This document shows, piece by piece, positions 6,812 to 12,438 of a DNA stretch of 16,260 bases; position 1 is the first letter of the stretch; every line of letters starts with the position of its first letter. The notes below the pieces were generated by a model. The model made no database searches. It saw nothing but the letters and a program-made list of their open reading frames with translations, and was not told the DNA's origin. The DNA is taken from assembly GCA_027056215.1 (NCBI GenBank), contig JALULO010000020.1, forward strand, positions 1-16,260, in the 5' to 3' direction. This DNA comes from Campylobacterales bacterium (GTDB lineage: Bacteria; Campylobacterota; Campylobacteria; Campylobacterales; QNZT01). Position numbers and translations under genes: made by a program.

Positions 6812-7045
6812 ATGAAATATCCTGTTAGGATGTGCATATGCTGCAGATCGAGAAAATTCCAACATGAACTTATCAGAGTGCAGTGTATACACAAAAAGTT
6901 AATGTTCTTTACAGGTAATGGCAGAAGTTTTTATCTATGTCAGGACTGTACTTCTTTACAAGATAAAAAATTATTAAGATCACTCTCAAAAGAGTGTAAA
7001 AAAGAGATAAAAACTATAGATTTGGAGAGTTTATTTAATGGATAA
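6812..7045 (+). CDS. ylxR: YlxR (DUF448) RNA-binding protein
   Basis: From ATG 6812 this encodes 77 residues. YlxR proteins are small basic factors encoded next to infB; in Bacillus subtilis the protein has been described as an RNase P modulator (RnpM), while elsewhere the role is unclear. Recognisable marks are PVRMCICCRSRK (C8 and C11, equivalent to the usual CxxCR), GNGRSFYLCQDC (C43, C46, the GRGAYxCxxxxC motif), and a basic surface throughout. The paired cysteines suggest a metal site, though not all family members keep them. A longer open frame runs upstream to a TTG at 6743 inside thrB, but that extension is low-complexity and not family-like, so the ATG is preferred even though it lacks a clear SD. 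The stop overlaps the infB start by eight bases (ATGGATAA). Confidence 0.85.
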   Translation: MKYPVRMCICCRSRKFQHELIRVQCIHKKLMFFTGNGRSFYLCQDCTSLQDKKLLRSLSKECKKEIKTIDLESLFNG

Positions 7046-9788
7046 AGTTCGTATTAGCGAAATTGCACAAGAGCTTGGCATGGAAACAAAAGACGTGCTA
7101 GCAAAGGCCAAAGAGATTGATATGCCCGCAAAAGCAGCAAACAGTGCTGTGAGTATTGCAGATGCAGAGCTATTGGCGAATTATGTGTTAACAGGTGTTG
7201 CACCAAAAAAGAAACAAGTGGCAAAAGAGATTACGCAGGAAAATGCAAAAAAGCCTCAGGCAGAAACGAAAGAAGAAGTAGTTCAAGAACCTATAGAGAC
7301 AAAAGCATCAACACAAGAAGAGACAAAAAAAGAGCTTCAAACAGAGGTCACTACAACCAAAAAAGTCTCTCCTAAAAAAGCAAAAACTCCAAGAGTGATT
7401 ACAAAAGTTGGATCTAAAAACAAACCATTACCTGAACCTGTTACAGAAGAACCAAAAGTAGAAGTCGAGAAGGTAGCAAAGGTTGAAACGCCTGCGCCTG
7501 CAAAGAAAGATATCCCAGAACCCCAAACACTGGTTGAAGAGACTAAAAAGCCTGAGATTAAAACGAAGGTTATAGAGGAAGAACCTAAAAAAGAGTCTAT
7601 TGCTCCTAGAAGTCTGAAAAAAAGACGGGGTATTATGATTGTCAGGAAGAGAAGACCTGTAAAAACATCTTCTACTATTGCAAATATGTCTATGCCTGAT
7701 ATTGTGGAAGGTGTTTCAAAAAAGAAAAAAAGAACTAAACGGGCTGCCACTGCAAAACAAAGCGATTCCCACAGACTTGATATCTTTTCAGGTGGAGATA
7801 TAGCAAATTTTGAAATTTTGGCAGATGATGACATGGTTGTTTTACATGACTTTAGTTTTGATCTTGAAGATCGTGAGAAAAAAGAAAAAGAGCAACAAGC
7901 CAAAAAGAAAAAATTTGAAGCAAATAATATTCGTACAACTAGGAAATCCTCATTTGTACAACAAAGAGGTATTAGTAGAAAATCTACAAAGCGTAGAAGA
8001 AGAAGAAAAGAAGAGGAAACAAACATCACAGTGAATAGTATTGAAATACCCGAGGATATCAGGGTATATGAATTTGCAGAAAAATTAAACCGTCCTATAA
8101 GTGATATCATAAAAGTACTTTTTACACTTGGCGTTATGGTCACCAAAAATGACTTTTTAGATAAAGATGCTATAGAAATATTGGCAGATGAATTTGATGT
8201 TAAAGTAACAACAATCAATCCTCTTGATGAATTTGATTATGAGAAAGATTATGAAGAAAGTGAAGAAGAAGGTGAATTAAGAGCACCTGTTATCACTATC
8301 ATGGGGCATGTTGATCATGGTAAAACATCTTTACTCGACAAAATCCGTTCTACAAAAGTAGCGTCTGGTGAGCATGGTGGCATCACGCAACATATCGGTG
8401 CGTACATGATCAACAAAAATGGTCAAAACATTACTTTTATCGATACTCCAGGTCACGCTGCTTTTACTGAAATGCGTTCACGTGGTGCTCAGGTTACAGA
8501 TATCGTTATCATCGTAATCGCTGCTGATGATGGTGTAAAACCACAAACAAAGGAAGCTATAGAGCATGCTAAAGCAGCAGATGTTCCTTTTATCGTTGCT
8601 ATCAATAAAATTGACAAACCTGATGCCAATCCTGATCTTGCTAAAGCAGGTCTTGCAGAACTTGGTGTTACCCCGGTAGATTGGGGTGGAGATACAGAAT
8701 TTGTCCATGTCTCAGCTCATACAGGTGAAGGTATAGATGAACTTCTTGAAGTCGTTTTATTGCAAGCTGAACTTCTTGAATTAAAAGCAACTCCAGATAC
8801 TAAAGCTAAAGCGTTTGTAGTAGAAAGTACCTTAGAAAGAGGGAGAGGTCCAGTTGCCACTGTGATTATGAAAAATGGAACACTTCATATAGGAGACACA
8901 ATCGTTTGTGGCATAGCACATGGAAAAGTGAGAGCTATTTTAAATGAAAACGGTAAGAACCTTAAAGAGTTATACCCAGGTGAACCAGGTGTAGTTATTG
9001 GATTAAGTGAAGTTCCAAATGCTGGCGATACTTTGATGGCAGTTGAAAGTGATAAAGCTGCACGTGAATATGCACAAAAAAGATTTGATTATATAAGGCA
9101 AAAAGAACTTTCAAAATCTACTAAAGTGACACTTGAAGAGTTAGGTGCAAAAATTGCAGAAGGTCAAATCAAAAATCTACCTATTATCCTTAAAGCTGAT
9201 GTTGCAGGAAGTCTTGAAGCAATTAAAGGAAGTCTTGAAAAACTAAGGAATGATGAAGTTAAAGTAGATGTCATCAGTACCGGTGTGGGTGGTATCACAG
9301 AAAGTGATATTGCTTTAGCTGAAGCTAGTGAAAACAGTGTTATACTTGGTTTCAATATCCGTCCTACCGGCAGTGTTAAAGAGAAAGCCAAAAGTGCAGG
9401 AATCACCATCAATACATACAACGTTATCTACGATCTTATAGATGATGTTAAGGGACTACTTGGTGGTTTACTCTCTCCTATTACAAGAGAAGAACATCTG
9501 GGACAGGCTGAAGTCAGAGAAGTTTTCAAAGTACCAAAACTTGGACTTATCGCAGGTTCATTGGTTACAGACGGTACTATCAACAGAGGTGCAAAAGTAC
9601 GGGTTATTCGTGAAGGTGTTGTTATCTATGAAGGGGAAGTTTCATCACTCAAACGTTTTAAAGATGATGTCAGAGAAGTTGCAAAAGGGTATGAGTGTGG
9701 TATTGGGGTTGAGGGTTACAGCGATGTTAAACCTGGAGATTTTTTAGAAAGCTACAAACTGGTAGAAGAAAAAGCTACATTGGATTAG
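7038..9788 (+). CDS. infB: Translation initiation factor IF-2
   Basis: IF-2 is the GTPase that places formyl-Met-tRNA on the 30S subunit and promotes subunit joining. The 916-residue protein has an N-terminal IF2N domain (about 1-52), a long Lys/Glu/Pro-rich linker (about 55-190), basic clusters around KKRRGIMIVRKRRP (194-207), KKKKRTKR (228-235) and TKRRRRRK (317-324), a second IF2N domain (about 340-392), and the GTPase domain from about 416. G motifs are GHVDHGKT (423-430), DTPGH (469-473), NKID (523-526) and VSAHTGEG (558-565). Domains II, III and the tRNA-binding C-terminal domain follow without interruption. The linker is of low complexity, as usual for IF-2. Its start ATGGATAA overlaps the ylxR stop, and rbfA begins three bases after its end. 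No internal start comparable to the E. coli short forms can be argued. Confidence 0.98.
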   Translation: MDKVRISEIAQELGMETKDVLAKAKEIDMPAKAANSAVSIADAELLANYVLTGVAPKKKQVAKEITQENAKKPQAETKEEVVQEPIETKASTQEETKKELQTEVTTTKKVSPKKAKTPRVITKVGSKNKPLPEPVTEEPKVEVEKVAKVETPAPAKKDIPEPQTLVEETKKPEIKTKVIEEEPKKESIAPRSLKKRRGIMIVRKRRPVKTSSTIANMSMPDIVEGVSKKKKRTKRAATAKQSDSHRLDIFSGGDIANFEILADDDMVVLHDFSFDLEDREKKEKEQQAKKKKFEANNIRTTRKSSFVQQRGISRKSTKRRRRRKEEETNITVNSIEIPEDIRVYEFAEKLNRPISDIIKVLFTLGVMVTKNDFLDKDAIEILADEFDVKVTTINPLDEFDYEKDYEESEEEGELRAPVITIMGHVDHGKTSLLDKIRSTKVASGEHGGITQHIGAYMINKNGQNITFIDTPGHAAFTEMRSRGAQVTDIVIIVIAADDGVKPQTKEAIEHAKAADVPFIVAINKIDKPDANPDLAKAGLAELGVTPVDWGGDTEFVHVSAHTGEGIDELLEVVLLQAELLELKATPDTKAKAFVVESTLERGRGPVATVIMKNGTLHIGDTIVCGIAHGKVRAILNENGKNLKELYPGEPGVVIGLSEVPNAGDTLMAVESDKAAREYAQKRFDYIRQKELSKSTKVTLEELGAKIAEGQIKNLPIILKADVAGSLEAIKGSLEKLRNDEVKVDVISTGVGGITESDIALAEASENSVILGFNIRPTGSVKEKAKSAGITINTYNVIYDLIDDVKGLLGGLLSPITREEHLGQAEVREVFKVPKLGLIAGSLVTDGTINRGAKVRVIREGVVIYEGEVSSLKRFKDDVREVAKGYECGIGVEGYSDVKPGDFLESYKLVEEKATLD

Positions 9789-9791
9789 CAG

Positions 9792-10157
9792 ATGGATAAA
9801 AGAATCAAACTTCAAAGAGTGGAATCTGTTCTAAGAGAACTTGTTCCAGAAGCGATAAGTGGTCTATCCGATGAACGCATAAATAATATTCCAGTTATCA
9901 ATGTAGAATGCAGTCGTGGCAAATATGATGCAAATGTCTACCTTGATCCCTCTTTTGTTGATTCAGAAGAAGAAAAATATGTTTTAACACATCTAAAAAA
10001 AGCAAGTAGTTATATTGAAAACTATTGTAAACAAGCAGAAGGTTGGTATCGTTGTCCTAAATTTCATTTTAAATTTGATCATAGTCTGGAAAAACAAAAT
10101 CAAATAGATACACTCTTTAAACAGATAGAAAAAGAAATAGGTAAAACAGATGGATAA
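9792..10157 (+). CDS. rbfA: 30S ribosome-binding factor RbfA
   Basis: RbfA binds the 5' helix region of immature 16S rRNA and is needed for late 30S maturation, especially in the cold. The 121 residues match the family length. The N-terminal helix KRIKLQRVESVLRELVPEAI, the central VINVECSRGKYDANVYLDPS (35-54, KH-type strand pair), and PKFHFKFDHSLEKQNQIDTL (89-108) correspond to the RbfA pattern ending in PxLxFxxDxSxExxxxId. It begins three bases after the infB stop with TGGA about seven bases upstream, and overlaps rimP by eight bases. Position between infB and rimP supports the call; in many bacteria these genes form one translation operon with infB. Confidence 0.94.
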   Translation: MDKRIKLQRVESVLRELVPEAISGLSDERINNIPVINVECSRGKYDANVYLDPSFVDSEEEKYVLTHLKKASSYIENYCKQAEGWYRCPKFHFKFDHSLEKQNQIDTLFKQIEKEIGKTDG

Positions 10158-10581
10158 TCAAACCTTAACCAACCTTTTAAAAGATTGTGGTGTTAATCTT
10201 TACGATACCGAAACTGTTACAGAAAATGATAAAAAGATTTTTCGCATCTATATCACGACAAAAGAAGCAGTAACACTTGATAAATGCACAGAAGTTACGA
10301 AAATCCTCTCTCCTATCATAGACCTTGATCCACCCTTTCGAGGTGAATACTTTTTAGAAGTAAGCTCTCCTGGGATTGACCGAAAATTGACAACTTTACA
10401 ACATTTTAAACTTTCAATCGGTGATTTGGTTAAATTAAAACTTGGAGATGGACGAAAATTTAAAGCTAAAATCTTAGATGTAGAAGATCAAAATATCAAA
10501 CTTTATGATAAAGAAGAGAAGAGCGAGATTCTAATCCCTTTTAATGAAATCAATAAAGCAAAAACTTACTTTGAATGGTAA
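10150..10581 (+). CDS. rimP: Ribosome maturation factor RimP
   Basis: RimP acts early in 30S assembly, helping uS19/uS12 region maturation. The 143 residues (slightly short for the family) include YFLEVSSPGIDRKL (67-80), the family signature, with LDKCTEVTKILSPIIDLDPP before it and a C-terminal SH3-like barrel from about residue 85 (SIGDLVKLKLGDGRKFKAKI). The start ATGGATAA overlaps the rbfA stop by eight bases in the same way as ylxR and infB, and its own stop overlaps the ribD start by seven bases (ATGGTAA). Such overlaps indicate coupled translation. In many bacteria rimP precedes nusA and infB; here it comes after infB and rbfA, the order seen in Campylobacterota. Confidence 0.94.
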   Translation: MDNQTLTNLLKDCGVNLYDTETVTENDKKIFRIYITTKEAVTLDKCTEVTKILSPIIDLDPPFRGEYFLEVSSPGIDRKLTTLQHFKLSIGDLVKLKLGDGRKFKAKILDVEDQNIKLYDKEEKSEILIPFNEINKAKTYFEW

Positions 10582-11585
10582 CAGACGACCAATTTTACAT
10601 GCAGCTTTGTCTCAATGAGGCATGGCGATATCAAGCTCTAACCTACCCTAACCCACCAGTCGGTGCACTTATACGTGACAAACATGGAGATATTCTTTCT
10701 ATAGCGGCGCACAAACAAGCGGGAGAAGCGCATGCTGAGTTAAACGCTTGCATAGATGCTGTCATAAAGCTGGGTGATACTCAGATCAAAACACTCTCAT
10801 CTGCAACAAAACAGCATACATATTTATGCCAAAAGTATCAAAACTATTTTCAAGGGTGTACTATTTATGTTACTTTAGAACCTTGTATGCATCATGGCTC
10901 TACCCCACCTTGTTCCTTGCTCATTCAAACACTAGGTTTTTCAGAAGTCATCATTGGGGCACTTGATCCAAACCCACAGGCACAAGGTGGAAAAGAATAC
11001 CTTCTGTCTTTTGACATCCAAACAAAAAGCGGTATATTGCAACAATCATGTGAAAAACTCATCTATCCATTTTTAAAATGGCAACAAAATAAAAACTTTG
11101 TCTTCTTTAAACTAGCAAAACATCAAAACGGTACGATTACAGGAAAACACGTCAGCTCCCTTGAATCAAGAGAACTTATGCATCAAATCAGAACAAAGAT
11201 AGATCTATTGGTTATCGGTGGAAATACAGTCAGAGAAGATAAACCAACACTCGATTGTAGACTTGTCAATACACAAAAAGCACCCGATGTTTTGATTATC
11301 ACCAGTAAAGATGATATTAACCGTGATATTCCTCTTTTTCATGTAACTGGACGTAATATTTATATTGCAAATGACTTTACACTTTTGAAAAATTATAAAC
11401 ATATTATGATTGAGGGTGGAGAAGGAATGTTTATCAAAAGTAAAAATATCGTAGATTTTTATCTCTTTTTTACATCACCAAAGGTAAAATCAGGCAAAAC
11501 AATACAAAGCAATGCTAATTTAAAAAGTTTACATTGTTTCAAAAACTCTTTTGATACAATAGAGTGGTTTGAAAATACTCTTTAA
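10575..11585 (+). CDS. ribD: Bifunctional riboflavin biosynthesis protein RibD
   Basis: RibD carries out two consecutive riboflavin steps: deamination of the diaminopyrimidine ribosylamino phosphate, then NADPH-dependent reduction of its ribosyl chain. The N-terminal cytidine-deaminase-like domain shows the zinc site: AHAELNAC (H53, catalytic E55) and LEPCMHHGSTPPC (C104, C113). The reductase domain follows from about residue 175, with HQIRTKIDLLVIGGNTVRED (203-222), DKPTLDCR and a substrate-loop MIEGGEGMF (278-286). The 336 residues are a little under the usual 360-370. An insertion of about 25 residues lies between the HAE and PCxxxxxxPPC motifs (roughly 66-93), longer than in E. coli RibD from memory. 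The start overlaps rimP by seven bases, and no strong SD is seen, so coupling is likely. No FMN riboswitch is apparent upstream. Other rib genes are not in the window. Confidence 0.92.
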   Translation: MVTDDQFYMQLCLNEAWRYQALTYPNPPVGALIRDKHGDILSIAAHKQAGEAHAELNACIDAVIKLGDTQIKTLSSATKQHTYLCQKYQNYFQGCTIYVTLEPCMHHGSTPPCSLLIQTLGFSEVIIGALDPNPQAQGGKEYLLSFDIQTKSGILQQSCEKLIYPFLKWQQNKNFVFFKLAKHQNGTITGKHVSSLESRELMHQIRTKIDLLVIGGNTVREDKPTLDCRLVNTQKAPDVLIITSKDDINRDIPLFHVTGRNIYIANDFTLLKNYKHIMIEGGEGMFIKSKNIVDFYLFFTSPKVKSGKTIQSNANLKSLHCFKNSFDTIEWFENTL

Positions 11586-11588
11586 GGA
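11584..11588 (+). promoter_or_regulatory. Ribosome-binding site deciding the start of the lipoprotein gene
   Basis: AAGGA overlaps the ribD stop codon and lies seven bases before GTG 11596. An earlier in-frame TTG at 11569 has no such site. Confidence 0.6.
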
Positions 11589-11595
11589 TCTGTAC

Positions 11596-12147
11596 GTGCA
11601 CGTTTTTTTTAAAACAATCTTTTTTACAATGATTTTACTTTTTAGTATAGGATGTAGCTACCGCAATAGCAACTTTTTTGAAAATATTTTAGCTGACAAT
11701 GAAACTATTAAAGCAGACGGTAGATACAGTGGTAGTGTCGCAGCTGATAAAAAAGCACCTATTATAAAAACGATTGTCGATACAAAGAAAATAGATTCCA
11801 AGGAAAATATACCATCTTCAAATACTATAATTTCACGTGGAAAAATAGTACAATCAAACTTTGACAAAGATTATAATCTATATGTTTATACTTTTCTTGA
11901 TGAAGTCACACATCAACCTGTTACATTTTTTTATGATAAAAGTATACATTATAGTAAATTTACACGTTATAAAATAGTTGTCAATGGAAATTATCTCTAT
12001 AAAATCGAAAAAATCAATACAAAATCACATATAAAATCGTCTTCATCACGAAGTATACAAACATCTAAACGCAGACCAAGACGCTTTAAGAAAAGACGAA
12101 GATCTTATATAAAAGCACCAATTGAAGAAAAAATAAACACTTTATAA
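11596..12147 (+). CDS. Unrecognised lipoprotein with a Lys/Arg-rich C-terminal tail
   Basis: I do not recognise this family. From GTG 11596 the product has 183 residues. The N-terminus HVFFKTIFFTMILLFSIGC fits a lipoprotein signal peptide, with the lipobox FSIGC placing the acylated cysteine at residue 20. After a Ser/Asn/Lys-rich linker (21-78) comes a compact stretch, about 79-141, alternating hydrophobic and polar residues with many tyrosines, which predicts beta structure (NLYVYTF, PVTFFYDK, YKIVVNGNYLYKIEKI). Residues 144-173 are strongly basic, including SKRRPRRFKKRRRSYIK. A basic tail on a periplasm-facing lipoprotein could bind acidic polymers such as peptidoglycan, lipopolysaccharide or nucleic acid, but this is speculation. 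It begins ten bases after ribD and ends the operon. A longer form starting at TTG 11569 is possible, though the GTG has the better SD. Confidence 0.7.
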   Translation: MHVFFKTIFFTMILLFSIGCSYRNSNFFENILADNETIKADGRYSGSVAADKKAPIIKTIVDTKKIDSKENIPSSNTIISRGKIVQSNFDKDYNLYVYTFLDEVTHQPVTFFYDKSIHYSKFTRYKIVVNGNYLYKIEKINTKSHIKSSSSRSIQTSKRRPRRFKKRRRSYIKAPIEEKINTL

Positions 12148-12170
12148 GTCTATAAACACAATATTAACCG

Positions 12171-12210
12171 TTTGTTTACTTTCATACTCTATACTTCCAG
12201 AGTAAACAAA
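12171..12210. repeat. Inverted repeat after the operon, possible transcript-end hairpin or operator
   Basis: TTTGTTTACT (12171-12180) is the exact reverse complement of AGTAAACAAA (12201-12210). In RNA the stem extends by one U-G and one U-A pair to 12 bp, with a loop of 16 bases. The U-rich stem and absence of a long T-run directly after it make it a poor intrinsic terminator, but it is the only strong hairpin downstream of the lipoprotein gene. It may instead be a protein-binding site. Confidence 0.45.
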
Positions 12211-12246
12211 TTCATTCAACACTCCTTTTGAATTAGAGATGTTTTA

Positions 12247-12320
12247 GGATGCGGGTCTTAAGGCATTTCAATTGTTAGCTAGTATTTGCGGAGATACTGG
12301 CTGACAAGATACTTCTTGCA
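12247..12320. other. GC-richer hairpin island upstream of ccsBA (structured leader or repeat remnant)
   Basis: About 44% of these bases are G or C, against little more than a tenth in the next 60 bases. Three small hairpins can be drawn on the plus strand: GGATGC with GCATTT (12247-12268, two G-U pairs), AGTATT with GATACT (12281-12286 and 12293-12298, loop TGCGGA), and CAAGA with TCTTG (12305-12309 and 12314-12318, loop TACT). AGATACT occurs twice (12292-12298 and 12307-12313), so AGTATT could pair with either copy. On the minus strand a 17-codon frame runs from ATG 12321 to TGA 12268. I know no riboswitch matching this. A degraded copy of a dispersed repeat is an equally good explanation. 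Confidence 0.35.
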
Positions 12321-12398
12321 TTATAAAACTACTTTCATTAAACTTTTATAAAATATATTTAGAATTAAAATATTTCTTTTTTATTAACCTATATTAGT

Positions 12399-12404
12399 TA
12401 TACT
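12399..12404 (+). promoter_or_regulatory. Possible -10 element for ccsBA
   Basis: TATACT is 34 bases before the ccsBA start, in a strongly AT-rich segment with a T-rich run (CTTTTTTATT) about 20 bases upstream instead of a -35. An overlapping alternative, TATATAAC, begins at 12405. Low-complexity sequence makes the match weak. Confidence 0.3.
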
Positions 12405-12427
12405 ATATAACTTTTATTTATTTGGGG

Positions 12428-12433
12428 AAAGGG
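12428..12433 (+). promoter_or_regulatory. Ribosome-binding site of ccsBA
   Basis: AAAGGG, within GGGGAAAGGG, lies five bases before ATG 12439. A second ATG at 12434 is too close to the SD and opens only a two-codon frame (ATG AAA TGA) whose stop overlaps the ccsBA start. Confidence 0.6.
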
Positions 12434-12438
12434 ATGAA

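Larger units (their letters stand above)
12148..12438. other. Gene-free stretch between the lipoprotein gene and ccsBA
   Basis: This 291-base stretch has no credible gene. It holds an inverted repeat at 12171-12210, a comparatively GC-rich hairpin-forming island at about 12247-12320, then a very AT-rich segment (12322-12420) with possible -10 elements, and finally the ribosome-binding site of ccsBA. Confidence 0.8.

Noticed and set aside
7337..8218. A 293-codon open frame on the minus strand opposite infB
   Set aside because: It mirrors the Lys/Glu/Arg-rich linker of IF-2, giving a Phe/Ser-rich translation with no family features. IF-2 on the plus strand is certain.
10540..10575. FMN riboswitch before ribD
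   Set aside because: ribD overlaps rimP by seven bases, leaving no leader, and no conserved RFN-type sequence is seen.
11569..11595. TTG at 11569 as the lipoprotein start
   Set aside because: It lies inside ribD without a good SD. GTG 11596 has AAGGA at seven bases and gives a normal-length lipoprotein signal peptide. Not fully excluded.
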